A stretch of 64,000 bases of DNA from Nitrososphaerota archaeon (GTDB lineage Archaea; Thermoproteota; Nitrososphaeria; Nitrososphaerales; Nitrosopumilaceae). A model generated the notes under the pieces. That model was not told where the DNA came from. It searched no databases and saw nothing but the letters and a program-made list of their open reading frames with translations. Each line of letters opens with the position of its first letter. Positions within the stretch are counted from its first letter, which is position 1. The stretch spans positions 1 to 64,000 of the forward strand of contig JAPOVD010000007.1 in assembly GCA_026708305.1 (NCBI GenBank), read 5' to 3'. Positions 26,443-35,711 of this stretch are shown here, one piece after another. The position numbers and the translations under genes are program-made.

Positions 26443-27753
26443 TTGAAAAATAGTAATACTGTGCATATTGGTATTGATGACACTGATTCAAAATATGGTA
26501 TGTGTACTACTTATCTGGCATATGAATTAGTCAGACTTCTTCGAAAAGAAGTAGACTTTTTAGATTATCCTAAATTAATAAGATTAAATCCAAATATACC
26601 TTGGAAAACGCGTGGTAACGGATCTATATCTATAAAAATTAAGACTACAAACTTTGGCAGACTCAAAACTAGAATAATCAATTTAGTTATGGGTCTAGCT
26701 GATATTGAAAACGGTGCAAATCCTGGACTCGTATTCTATTATAATGATGTCATACCAAACAGATTAATTAATTTTAGTCAGTCTGCATTATTTAAATTAA
26801 TTAGTAGAAATAAAATTAAACAATTTCTAGAATCTAATGATGTAGATTATTTTTCATCAGGTAATAGTCAAGGACTTATTGGTGCTACGAGTGCTATAGG
26901 ATATCAATTTAATGATCATACATTTGAACTAATCACATATCGTAAAAAATCAAAAATTGGCGGCGTCAGAAAAATTTCTTTAGACAATGTAAAATTAATC
27001 CAAAAAAAATACGCTACTATATTTAATAGCTATTACAAAAATCGAATTTTGATCACACCGCATGGACCTGATCCTGTATTTTATGGAATTAGAGGCGAAG
27101 ATGTAAAATCATTAATATGCGCATCTAAATTAATACAAACTAACGAGCATCCTAAAGGATATATGGTATTTAAATCTAACCAAGGTACTTCATCGCATTT
27201 AGATAATCAAATAGACACATCGAAATTTGAACCATATGCGTCTGGAACAATCACTGGACATATATCTACAATTCCTATTGTAAATAAAGGAGGACATGTA
27301 ACATTTTTTATCACTAATAATTCTTATACTGTTAAATGTATTTCATATAGGCAAACTAGACTTATGAATATTTTAATGCATTTACTAGTTGGAGATTTAG
27401 TATCTGTTGGAGGCGGGATTAGAAAAGCATCTAAAAAACATGAACGTGTATTAAATTTAGAATTACTTAAAATTTTAAAATTGGTTAAACATGTAAAATT
27501 AGCCAACCCAAAATGTAAAATTTGTAACAAAAATATGAAATCAGAAGGACATGATCAAGGATTTGAATGCCGTAAATGTAAAACAAAACAAACTCATAAA
27601 ATAATTATAAATGTTCAGAGATCCATCAAATGTGGTACGTATATTCCTATACCTAATGCACATAGGCATCTGACAAGACCGTTACAAAGACTAGGTGTAA
27701 TAAATAAAAACATTTATTTTGATAATACTATTCCATGGTTTCATACTTTTTAG
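26443..27753 (+). CDS. tiaS: tRNA(Ile2) 2-agmatinylcytidine synthetase TiaS
   Basis: A 436-residue TiaS, which attaches agmatine to C34 of the CAU-anticodon isoleucine tRNA so that it reads AUA. N-terminal HIGIDDTDSKYGMCTTYLAY holds the kinase-like acidic motif, and GNSQGLIGATSAIGYQF and PHGPDPVFYGIRGED follow. An OB-fold (~265-345) leads to a zinc-ribbon tail (CKICNKNMKSEGHDQGFECRKC). The start is TTG. The enzyme is essential in archaea for AUA decoding, which matters in such an AT-rich genome. Directly followed by the initiator tRNA on the other strand. Confidence 0.94.
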   Translation: MKNSNTVHIGIDDTDSKYGMCTTYLAYELVRLLRKEVDFLDYPKLIRLNPNIPWKTRGNGSISIKIKTTNFGRLKTRIINLVMGLADIENGANPGLVFYYNDVIPNRLINFSQSALFKLISRNKIKQFLESNDVDYFSSGNSQGLIGATSAIGYQFNDHTFELITYRKKSKIGGVRKISLDNVKLIQKKYATIFNSYYKNRILITPHGPDPVFYGIRGEDVKSLICASKLIQTNEHPKGYMVFKSNQGTSSHLDNQIDTSKFEPYASGTITGHISTIPIVNKGGHVTFFITNNSYTVKCISYRQTRLMNILMHLLVGDLVSVGGGIRKASKKHERVLNLELLKILKLVKHVKLANPKCKICNKNMKSEGHDQGFECRKCKTKQTHKIIINVQRSIKCGTYIPIPNAHRHLTRPLQRLGVINKNIYFDNTIPWFHTF

Positions 27754-27758
27754 TGTTT

Positions 27759-27861
27759 TAGCGGGGAGTAGATTTGAACTACTGATTTGCGGGTTTCTCA
27801 TTGGTATTAATTATGAGCCCGCCGGGATGACATAGCCCGAGTCTGACTTCCCCACCCCGCT
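27759..27861 (-). tRNA. Initiator tRNA-Met (CAT) with anticodon-loop intron and probable second intron in the D-arm
   Basis: On the minus strand the acceptor AGCGGGG pairs with CCCCGCT (discriminator A), the T-arm is AGTAG-TTCAAAT-CTACT, and the anticodon stem GCGGG/CCCGC carries the three G-C pairs and A1-U72 of initiators. Between the stem halves lie 24 nt instead of 7, which fits a 17-nt intron after position 37. Its ATGAG can pair with the anticodon-loop CTCAT as the central helix of a bulge-helix-bulge. The D-arm (between GGG and CCC) is 23 nt, about 10-13 more than normal, hence a likely second intron. CCA is not encoded. The exact D-arm splice sites are uncertain. Confidence 0.88.
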
Positions 27862-27959
27862 ATACCAAAATAGTAATTGTAGTATATACGCGTTATCAAA
27901 AAATTATTAATTTATATCTTGATGTTAATATATTAAAAAAAACTAGATTAGTTTTAATC

Positions 27960-29018
27960 GTGTTGTCATTAGTTATATCTTTAGTTATTTTTATGAATCC
28001 AGCTACAATGACTATTACTAAACCTATCACTTCTGAAACAAAATTGGTGGAAGTAATAGCAACTAATCTAGATAATCACAGATCTATTGCATTAGTTGAT
28101 GATAAAATTTACATAGCAGAAAAAAATGGTAAAATTAAAATCGTATATATAGAAAATTTAGTAGAAAAAACATCAGATGATATAGATGTTTATGATGAAC
28201 TTAATAAAAGTGGATTATTGGGATTTGTAATTCATCCTAATTTTATTAACAATCATTATATTTATGCATATTATATTTATGATCATACTGATGGCACATT
28301 GTGGAATAAGATAGTAAGATTAACTGAACATAACGATACGACTATTGACGAAATGATCATTCTAGATAGAATACCTGGATCTAAATTAAATAACGATGGA
28401 ACTATGAAACTTGGTCCTGACGGTAAATTATATGTTGCAACAGGTGTACACAATGGCTATTCTCAATCATCACAAAATCTAAATTCGTTAGAAGGTAAAA
28501 TCTTAAGAATCAATAATGACGGTACTATACCTATTGATAATCCACTTGGAAATTTAATATTTTCATATGGACATGGAATTATTCAAGGAATGGCATGGGA
28601 TTCACAAGGTAACTTTTTCGTTAGTGAGTTGGGAGATATACAAAATGATGAAATCAATTTGGTCCTGCCTGGAAAAAATTATGGTTGGCCTACACAAGAA
28701 TGTTTTGTAGACAATAACGAATTTATTAATCCATTAATATGCTACGATCCTGTAATAGAACTAGGCGGAATGGATATACATGAAAATGATGCAGGTGTTC
28801 TTCACCCTTTAGTATTTTCTTTACGAACTGGTAGTATTTACAGTTTAAAAATTGATATGCATAAATTACATTCACAACAAATTATGTTAAGTGGTGTTGG
28901 AAGAATAAGAGATATAGAAATTGGATCAAATAATTATATTTATGTTTTGACGTCAAATACCGACGTACAAGGTTTTCCATCATCTGAAGACGATAAATTA
29001 CTAAGGTTAACAAAATGA
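27960..29018 (+). CDS. Secreted PQQ-type glucose/sorbosone dehydrogenase-like beta-propeller
   Basis: A 352-residue six-bladed propeller of the soluble glucose dehydrogenase family (LLGFVIHPNFINNHYIYAYY, TMKLGPDGKLYVATG, LEGKILRINNDGTIP, ISYGHGIIQGMAWD-like, GDIQNDEINLV, GKNYGWPTQEC). The GTG start gives a hydrophobic signal sequence (~1-18). The protein is probably extracellular or membrane-tethered. The natural substrate and whether PQQ is bound cannot be read from sequence. It overlaps the HMG-CoA reductase start by 4 bp, so the two are co-transcribed although their functions have no obvious link. Confidence 0.83.
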   Translation: MLSLVISLVIFMNPATMTITKPITSETKLVEVIATNLDNHRSIALVDDKIYIAEKNGKIKIVYIENLVEKTSDDIDVYDELNKSGLLGFVIHPNFINNHYIYAYYIYDHTDGTLWNKIVRLTEHNDTTIDEMIILDRIPGSKLNNDGTMKLGPDGKLYVATGVHNGYSQSSQNLNSLEGKILRINNDGTIPIDNPLGNLIFSYGHGIIQGMAWDSQGNFFVSELGDIQNDEINLVLPGKNYGWPTQECFVDNNEFINPLICYDPVIELGGMDIHENDAGVLHPLVFSLRTGSIYSLKIDMHKLHSQQIMLSGVGRIRDIEIGSNNYIYVLTSNTDVQGFPSSEDDKLLRLTK

Positions 29019-30268
29019 ATGAATTCTCAAAATTTTTTAAGAAAAATAAAATGGAAAGATTACATCTTGTTAAAAATTTTTCTAAACTTACCAAAGATGA
29101 ACTTTTACTTCTAGAAAAATTAACTAATCTTGAATTTCAACAAGCAGATCAAATGATCGAAAATGCAATAGGAACTTTTTCATTACCATTGGGAATTGCA
29201 ACAAACTTCAGGATCAATGATAAAGACTATATCATCCCAATGGTCATTGAGGAACCATCAATAATAGCTGCGTCATCTAAAGCCGCAAAAATAGCTAATA
29301 TTAAAGGAGGTTTTAAAGCTAAGTCAAGTACGCAATATAGTATGGGACAAATTTACATCAATAATTGTAATTTAGATATTGTGACTAAACAAATTATGAA
29401 AAACAAAAACAAAATTTTACAGTTTGCAAATTCGAAAACACATACACTTTCAAAAATAAAAAAAGGGGCTAAGAATATTTCATGTAGAGAAATAAATGTT
29501 GATGGAAATCAAATATTGGTTGTAGAAATATTAGTTGATGTTGGTAATGCTATGGGTGCTAATATCACAAATAGCATGTGTGAGAAAATATCGCCATTAA
29601 TAGAAAAAATAACTGGAGGTAATTCTATAATGAAGATATTGACTAACTATTATACAAGTAGAATGGTTACATCTTCTGCTATATTCGATAAAAAACAAAT
29701 AGGTGGAGAAGAAGTGGTAAATAAAATACTTTTAGCATATAAAATAGCTATGAATGACAAATACAGAGCTGTAACTCATAATAAAGGAATAATGAATGGC
29801 ATAATTAGTATTTCTAATGCCACTTGCCAAGATACCAGAGCAATAGAAGCAGCAGCACATGCTTTTGCTGCACAAACTGGTAAATATTTGCCTCTTACTA
29901 CATGGAAAAAAAATCAAAATAATGATCTTGTTGGAAGTATTAAATTACCATTATCTGTTGGCACTATAGGTGGAATAATTAATGTTCATCCTATGGCTAA
30001 ATTGTGCTTAAAAATATTACGTGTCAAATCAGCTAAAACATTATCATGCATTATAGCATCAGTAGGTTTAGCACAGAATTTTGCTGCCTTGTATGCATTA
30101 GTTACTGATGGAATACAAAAAGGACACATGAAACTACATGCTAAAAATTTGGCTGTGGCTGCTGGAGTTAAATTTGAAAATATAGATGTAGTTGTTAACA
30201 AAATGATCCAAGAAGATGATATTTCCATAAACAATGCTAAGAAACTTCAAAAACTTTTTAAAAACTAG
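29015..30268 (+). CDS. hmgA: 3-hydroxy-3-methylglutaryl-CoA reductase, class II-like
   Basis: A 417-residue HMG-CoA reductase making mevalonate for archaeal lipids. The ENAIGTFSLPLGIATNF block (~47-63) with VIEEPSIIAASSKAAK matches class II enzymes (Pseudomonas mevalonii type) rather than the class I ENVIGYVQIPVG pattern of most archaea. Catalytic residues appear in place: E in ENAIG, K in THNKGIMNG (~255), D in LVDVGNAMGANITNSM, and H in HMKLHAKNLAVAAG near the C-terminus. Class II enzymes often use NADH; the cofactor here is not provable by eye. Confidence 0.92.
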   Translation: MNEFSKFFKKNKMERLHLVKNFSKLTKDELLLLEKLTNLEFQQADQMIENAIGTFSLPLGIATNFRINDKDYIIPMVIEEPSIIAASSKAAKIANIKGGFKAKSSTQYSMGQIYINNCNLDIVTKQIMKNKNKILQFANSKTHTLSKIKKGAKNISCREINVDGNQILVVEILVDVGNAMGANITNSMCEKISPLIEKITGGNSIMKILTNYYTSRMVTSSAIFDKKQIGGEEVVNKILLAYKIAMNDKYRAVTHNKGIMNGIISISNATCQDTRAIEAAAHAFAAQTGKYLPLTTWKKNQNNDLVGSIKLPLSVGTIGGIINVHPMAKLCLKILRVKSAKTLSCIIASVGLAQNFAALYALVTDGIQKGHMKLHAKNLAVAAGVKFENIDVVVNKMIQEDDISINNAKKLQKLFKN

Positions 30269-30278
30269 GATGAAGTAA

Positions 30279-31229
30279 ATGAAAATAAAATTTGCAATTC
30301 CAAAAGGAAGTTTGGAAAACTCTACATTAGAACTACTTAAAAAATCATGGGCAAAAGTTAATCATAATCGTCGTACTTACAGAGTATTTTTGGATGATCC
30401 TGAAATAGAAATTAAAATGCTTAGACCACAAGAAATACCACTTCTAGTATCAGAAGGTCTATATGACATTGGAATAACCGGGAAAGATTGGATTGAAGAA
30501 ACCAAATCGGATGTAGAAACTATGTTAGATTTAGAATACGGGAAAATTAAATTAGTTGTAGCAATACCAAGCAACAATTCTTTTTCTACACTAGATGAAA
30601 TTATAGATCGATATAGAGAACAAAAAAAAACACTCAGAATTTCTTCCGAATATTTAATTACTACATCAAAATTCATTAAAAAATCTGTATCATATAAAAA
30701 AGCTTATGGTTCTATATCTCCGCTAATAATAACACCATGGATAAATTTCGGCGAAAACAAAAAAATTCAAATTCATTTATCATTTGGAGCTACAGAAGCT
30801 AAACCACCAGACGATGTTGATGTAATAGTAGATGTCACAGAAACTGGTACCACAATGAAAAAAAATAGACTGAAAATAATTCACACAGTATTGGAATCTA
30901 GTGCTCACGTCATAGTTAATAAAAGATCTTTATCTAATAACTTAAAACATGAAAAAATCTTTGACATGTTAACATTGATGAAAGGAGCTGTAAATAGTAC
31001 TAAATACCTACATATATACTTGAACGTTAAACAAGAAAACCTAGGCAAACTACTAATTAAATTGCCTTCTTTAAAAAAACCTACAATATGTAATCTAAGT
31101 GAAAAAAATTGGTACGGTGTAAATACAATAATACCAAAAACTGATCTTCATAAATTAATACCTATCATTAGAAAAGTAGCACAAGGATTGGTAATTCACG
31201 AACCAAAGCAAATTTTAGAATTAGAATAA
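30279..31229 (+). CDS. hisG: ATP phosphoribosyltransferase, long form
   Basis: First enzyme of histidine synthesis, 316 residues. N-terminal AIPKGSLENSTLELLKKSW, the LRPQEIPLLVSEGLYDIGIT block (~45-65), and the PRPP loop DVDVIVDVTETGTTMKKN (~183-200). The extra C-terminal ~80 residues (NVKQENLGKLLIKLPSLKKP and following) are the ACT-like regulatory domain of HisG-L, so no HisZ is needed and histidine feedback is likely. First gene of the his cluster, 10 bp after hmgA. Confidence 0.95.
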   Translation: MKIKFAIPKGSLENSTLELLKKSWAKVNHNRRTYRVFLDDPEIEIKMLRPQEIPLLVSEGLYDIGITGKDWIEETKSDVETMLDLEYGKIKLVVAIPSNNSFSTLDEIIDRYREQKKTLRISSEYLITTSKFIKKSVSYKKAYGSISPLIITPWINFGENKKIQIHLSFGATEAKPPDDVDVIVDVTETGTTMKKNRLKIIHTVLESSAHVIVNKRSLSNNLKHEKIFDMLTLMKGAVNSTKYLHIYLNVKQENLGKLLIKLPSLKKPTICNLSEKNWYGVNTIIPKTDLHKLIPIIRKVAQGLVIHEPKQILELE

Positions 31230-31231
31230 CA

Positions 31232-32506
31232 ATGAATAGTATCATCAAAATTGTTGATAATATTGAAGATATACAACCTAGTAATTTTTTTATAAACAAA
31301 AAAAAAATATCAGAAATAAAATCAATAATGTCAAATGTGAAACAAAAAGGAGATGTTGCTTTACGTAATTATGAAAAAAAATTTAATAATGTAAAAATTA
31401 AAAATTTTATTGTATCTGAAGTTGATATAAAAAATGCTTATACTAAAGTCACTAAAAAACAAATAATGGCAATAAAATTTATACGTTCTCAACTAATTTC
31501 TACTGAATCAGCACTTAAAAGAGAATTACACTCTATCAAAATTAATAAAAATGGTCTTGAAATAAAAAAGTCTTTTGTTCCGATATGTAGTGTGGGCTGT
31601 TATGTTCCTGGCGGACTTGCAAAATATCCAAGCTCATTAATCATGTCTGTAGTACCTGCAAAAATTGCTGGTGTTAAAAGAATAGTAGTTACATCTCCAC
31701 CAAATGAAGATGGTTCTATAGATCCATTGATATTAGTTGCTGCTGACATATGTGGAGTAAATGAGTTTTATAAATTGGGAGGAGCTCATTCTATAGCCGC
31801 TTTAACATATGGTACTCAAACAATTAGAGCCGTAAATAAAATTATTGGACCAGGAGGAATATTTGTAACCATTGCAAAATCATTAATCAGTAATAACACA
31901 TCAATAGATATGATTGCTGGACCTACAGAATTAGGAATAATAGTTGATGAAACCTCTGATCTTAATTTTGTAGTTTTGGATATGATCTCACAAGCTGAAC
32001 ATGATGTAAATACAACTTGTTTTGTTGTAACTACTTCATTAAATATAGCAAATATAATAGTTAAAAAATTAAACACAAAAATTCAATTTGCTAAACGTAA
32101 AGATATAGTCAAACGTAGTATTACAAAAAATGGATTTATCGCAATCTGTAAAACACAAAAACAAATAATTGATTTAATAAATAAGTTGTCTCCAGAACAT
32201 CTAGAAATAATGACAAAAAACTCACATTTTCTATCATCTCAAATATCTAATGCGGGAATAGTATTAATAGGAAAATATACTCCATCATCAGCTAGTGATT
32301 ATGTATTTGGATCTAATCATATCTTGCCAACAAATGCATTTGGTAAAACAAGAGGTTCGTTATCAGTATTAGATTTTGTTAAGCTTGATACAAGAATAAA
32401 ATCTTCTAAATCTTCATTAAAAAAATTAAAAAATTATGTAGAAATAATAACCAATGCTGAAAATTTACCAAATCATTATAATGCAGTAAGAGATCGATTT
32501 GCATGA
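31232..32506 (+). CDS. hisD: Histidinol dehydrogenase
   Basis: A 424-residue zinc-dependent NAD+ enzyme for the last two oxidations of histidine synthesis. Blocks GCYVPGGLAKYPSSLIMSVVPAKIAGV (~122-148), YKLGGAHSIAALTYGT, IIGPGG, DMIAGPTELGIIVDE, the SQAEHDVNT zinc segment (~250-258), LSPEHLEI and VFGSNHILPT are all present. Two bases separate it from hisG and it overlaps hisC by 4 bp. Confidence 0.96.
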   Translation: MNSIIKIVDNIEDIQPSNFFINKKKISEIKSIMSNVKQKGDVALRNYEKKFNNVKIKNFIVSEVDIKNAYTKVTKKQIMAIKFIRSQLISTESALKRELHSIKINKNGLEIKKSFVPICSVGCYVPGGLAKYPSSLIMSVVPAKIAGVKRIVVTSPPNEDGSIDPLILVAADICGVNEFYKLGGAHSIAALTYGTQTIRAVNKIIGPGGIFVTIAKSLISNNTSIDMIAGPTELGIIVDETSDLNFVVLDMISQAEHDVNTTCFVVTTSLNIANIIVKKLNTKIQFAKRKDIVKRSITKNGFIAICKTQKQIIDLINKLSPEHLEIMTKNSHFLSSQISNAGIVLIGKYTPSSASDYVFGSNHILPTNAFGKTRGSLSVLDFVKLDTRIKSSKSSLKKLKNYVEIITNAENLPNHYNAVRDRFA

Positions 32507-33561
32507 ATTGGTTTTATGAAAAAATCAATACCTTGTCAAAATTAAATACATATGAAAAACCACTTTGCAAAGGATTAATTAAAATGAACTCTAATGAGAA
32601 CTTTGTAATTGATAAGCAGTATCAAACTAACATACTCAATAATGCAGCTAAAAATTGTGATGTGAGAATATATCCTAATAATCATCATGAATTCATTAAG
32701 TGTTTATCTAAACATCATAAAATATCTTCAAATGAAATTGCGATAGGTAGTGGTTCAGATCAAATTATTGACTTATTACTAGCAAATTTTGCTACCAAGA
32801 AAACTAGAATACTTGTTTCTAGCCCAACATTTAGCTTTTTTGAGGCACGATGTAAATTGTATTCAATTAAAACAACCAATGTTCCATTTTCTAATTCCAT
32901 GATTTTGGATTTGGATGAATTTGTATCAAAGTCAGCACATGCAGACATGATATACTTAGATTCGCCTAATAATCCAACTGGATTCCAATTTTCGAAAGCA
33001 AATCTAGTCAAAATAATAAAAAACTTTGAAGGCCCTATTTTACTAGATGAAGCATATTGTGATTTTGCTAGGTATAGTGCATTAGAACTTATCAAAAAAC
33101 ATAATAACCTTCTTATATTAAAAACATTTTCAAAAGCTTTTGGATTTGCAGGATTAAGATTAGGGTACTTAGTAGCAAATCAAAATATAACAGACATTTT
33201 TATGAGATCTATACAATACCCGTATCCAATTAGTTCGCTTACGCTCGAAGCAGGAAGACTATTATTGCAAAATATTAAAAAATTTTCTAGTGTAATTGAT
33301 TTAATAAAAACTGAACGAGACAAAATGATAACAAATTTACGTAAATTAAAAGTGTTTGAAGTTTTTAATTCTCAAGCAAATTTTATTTTATTTGATGCCA
33401 AAGACAATTACTTGAGAATATATACCGCTTTAGCTGAACAAGGTATTTTGATAAGAAAGTTGGGAAAAATAGGAAATCATAAAGGATGTTTAAGAGTAAC
33501 AATAGGAACAAAAGATATGAATTCCAAATTCTTATTAGCTATTAGAGACCTTCTCTTATGA
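32503..33561 (+). CDS. hisC: Histidinol-phosphate aminotransferase
   Basis: A 352-residue PLP enzyme in the middle of the his operon. Visible: KMNSNENF at ~27-34, IGSGSDQIIDLLLANF, DSPNNPTGF, ILLDEAYCDFA, the PLP lysine in LKTFSKAFGFAGLRLGY (~205-221), and a C-terminal IRKLG and GCLRVTIGT. Distinct from the CobD-like relative at 9925-10989 by operon context and by the N-terminal NENF motif. Confidence 0.93.
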   Translation: MNWFYEKINTLSKLNTYEKPLCKGLIKMNSNENFVIDKQYQTNILNNAAKNCDVRIYPNNHHEFIKCLSKHHKISSNEIAIGSGSDQIIDLLLANFATKKTRILVSSPTFSFFEARCKLYSIKTTNVPFSNSMILDLDEFVSKSAHADMIYLDSPNNPTGFQFSKANLVKIIKNFEGPILLDEAYCDFARYSALELIKKHNNLLILKTFSKAFGFAGLRLGYLVANQNITDIFMRSIQYPYPISSLTLEAGRLLLQNIKKFSSVIDLIKTERDKMITNLRKLKVFEVFNSQANFILFDAKDNYLRIYTALAEQGILIRKLGKIGNHKGCLRVTIGTKDMNSKFLLAIRDLLL

Positions 33562-33577
33562 TACAAGATGAACAAGT

Positions 33578-34501
33578 TTGATTAATGAATTATGTGACAT
33601 AGATTCGGTAATTTTTGATTGTGATGGAGTATTAATAGATATAAAAAATTCTTATGATAAAACAATCAAAGAAACTGTAAAATACATAATAAAAAGATTC
33701 GTAAATGTAGAAATAAACAAATTTGTTACTAACAAATTAATTAATGATTTTAAACAAAGCGGAGGTTTTAATAATGAAGTAGATTTAGCATATTCAATTA
33801 TATTATCAATAATTACAGCAATTAAATTAAATAAGCCATATGAAAAATTTATTTTTGAAGTAATTAGACATATAGATATCCGTGGTATGTATTCTGTGGA
33901 TGATTATTTATCTACTCTTTTATACATCAAAAATATAAAACATGATCTAAATTATCCTAATAACGATAATGTGATTTGTAATGTTTTTGATGAATTATTT
34001 TACGGGTCTAAATTATATTATTCTATATTTAAAAAAAACACAATTTTTCATTGCATTGGATTTATCAACAATGATGAAATTATTTTGACAAAAAAATTAT
34101 TAGAAACACTAAAACAAAAATTTAGACATAAAATAGCTATTGTCACTGGGCGTGGAATGATGGCTACTAGGTATTCGTTAAAAAGTTTATTAGATTATTT
34201 TAACATTAAAAATTCAATGTTTCTAGATGATATGGCTAGAAGTTTTGCAAAGCCTAATCCATTATCGTTAATAACCTCAATTAAAGGACTGCATTCATCA
34301 CATTGTTTATATGTTGGAGATTCTGTTGAAGATCTTCTGATGGCTAATAAAGCAACAGAGTTAGGATTTAAAGTTACATTTTGTGGGGTATATGGTACAG
34401 ACGAAAATAAGAAAGATAAAATAGATCTTTTTAAGAAAAAAAACGCTCATATGATTTTAAAGTCAATAAATTCACTTCCGAATGCATTAAATCTAGTTTA
34501 A
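33578..34501 (+). CDS. HAD-superfamily phosphatase, candidate histidinol-phosphatase
   Basis: A 307-residue HAD hydrolase. Motif I FDCDGVLIDIKNSYD (~15-29), motif II IVTGRGMMATRY (~188), motif III lysine in SFAKPNPLSLI (~225), motif IV VGDSVEDLLMANKA (~248-261). The cap between motifs I and II is about 150 residues, large for the family. The start is TTG. It lies between hisC and hisB, where the histidinol-phosphatase step is otherwise missing from the operon, so that role is a strong inference though the family alone does not prove it. Confidence 0.82.
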   Translation: MINELCDIDSVIFDCDGVLIDIKNSYDKTIKETVKYIIKRFVNVEINKFVTNKLINDFKQSGGFNNEVDLAYSIILSIITAIKLNKPYEKFIFEVIRHIDIRGMYSVDDYLSTLLYIKNIKHDLNYPNNDNVICNVFDELFYGSKLYYSIFKKNTIFHCIGFINNDEIILTKKLLETLKQKFRHKIAIVTGRGMMATRYSLKSLLDYFNIKNSMFLDDMARSFAKPNPLSLITSIKGLHSSHCLYVGDSVEDLLMANKATELGFKVTFCGVYGTDENKKDKIDLFKKKNAHMILKSINSLPNALNLV

Positions 34502-34518
34502 AACAAATTATGATATAA

Positions 34519-35103
34519 ATGAAATGTCGCACTAATACATTAAAACGTGAAACAAAAGAAACTAATGTTTATGTATGTACTAACATTGATGGCACTGGGA
34601 ACATTGATGTAAATACAGGCATAAAATTCTTGGATCATTTAATAAAAACATTTTGTAAATATTCTTTGGTGGATATTACTTTAAAGGTAAAATCTAAAGA
34701 TCAAATAATACATCATATAGTAGAAGATATCGCAATATGTATTGGAAAATCTATAAACAAATCTCTTGGTGATAGATCTAATATAACTAGATTTGGATTT
34801 GCTTCTATACCTATGGATGAATCAATAGTGGAAACTACTATTGATCTAATTACTAGAACCTATTGTAAAATTGGTCTAAATTTTAAAAGGAACATGATAG
34901 AAGACATATACAAAGAAGACATACTGCATTTTTTTGATTCTTTACTAAAAAATATGAAATGTTGTACACATATATCATTAAAGTATGGTGATAACGACCA
35001 TCATATAGCTGAAGCAGCAATAAAATCTTTAGCAGTAGCATTTCGATTTTCTTCTTCTATAGATAATAGATTAGGAGTACCAAGTACCAAAGAAGTGATG
35101 TAA
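34519..35103 (+). CDS. hisB: Imidazoleglycerol-phosphate dehydratase
   Basis: A 194-residue monofunctional HisB. The two metal-binding histidine motifs are visible: the first IIHHIVEDIAICIGK (~55-69), the second DNDHHIAEAAIKSLAVAFR (~158-176), along with the GIKFLDHLIKTFCKY block near residue 34. No phosphatase domain is fused, which fits the separate HAD gene just upstream. Its stop overlaps the hisH start by 1 bp. Confidence 0.95.
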   Translation: MKCRTNTLKRETKETNVYVCTNIDGTGNIDVNTGIKFLDHLIKTFCKYSLVDITLKVKSKDQIIHHIVEDIAICIGKSINKSLGDRSNITRFGFASIPMDESIVETTIDLITRTYCKIGLNFKRNMIEDIYKEDILHFFDSLLKNMKCCTHISLKYGDNDHHIAEAAIKSLAVAFRFSSSIDNRLGVPSTKEVM

Positions 35104-35711
35104 TGAAAATTGCAATTTTTGATTACGGATCATGTAATATATTTAACTTAAAAAAATCTCTTGAAGAGATAAATGTTGAAGTTGATGTCATAACACAGTT
35201 TAACAATATTAAAAAATATGATGGTTTATTTTTTCCAGGTGTTGGTAATTTTGATCCAGCTATTGAAAAGATAAATAACAATAGTGAAAATGAATTACAA
35301 AATATATTAAATGATTTACCTATATTTGGAATTTGTTTGGGTATGGAAATATTATTTGATCGCAGTGAAGAAGGTAACTTAGAAGGTTTACATATGATTA
35401 GTGGCAATGTAATCCAATTATCTAATACAATAGTACCACACATGGGTTGGAACAACATATTGATAGAAAACAATAATGATGATAATCTACTTGAAGGTGT
35501 AGATAATAAATCTTGGGTTTATTTTGCACATTCTTATAAAATTGATCCACAAAATAAACAAACTGTAATTGCACATTCTAACTATGAAAATGAAATAATT
35601 CCTTCTATAATAAAGCAAAACAACTTATTTGGTACACAATTTCATCCAGAAAAATCAGGAGTAGTAGGAACAAAAATTTTACAAAATTTTTTAAAAGAAT
35701 GTAAAAAATGA
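35103..35711 (+). CDS. hisH: Imidazole glycerol phosphate synthase, glutaminase subunit
   Basis: A 202-residue class I amidotransferase feeding ammonia to HisF. Nucleophile cysteine in FGICLGMEILF (~78), the PHMGWNNI loop (~112-119), FAHSYKID, and the H-x-E dyad in GTQFHPEKSG (~182). Usual length. Overlaps hisA by 4 bp. Confidence 0.95.
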   Translation: MKIAIFDYGSCNIFNLKKSLEEINVEVDVITQFNNIKKYDGLFFPGVGNFDPAIEKINNNSENELQNILNDLPIFGICLGMEILFDRSEEGNLEGLHMISGNVIQLSNTIVPHMGWNNILIENNNDDNLLEGVDNKSWVYFAHSYKIDPQNKQTVIAHSNYENEIIPSIIKQNNLFGTQFHPEKSGVVGTKILQNFLKECKK

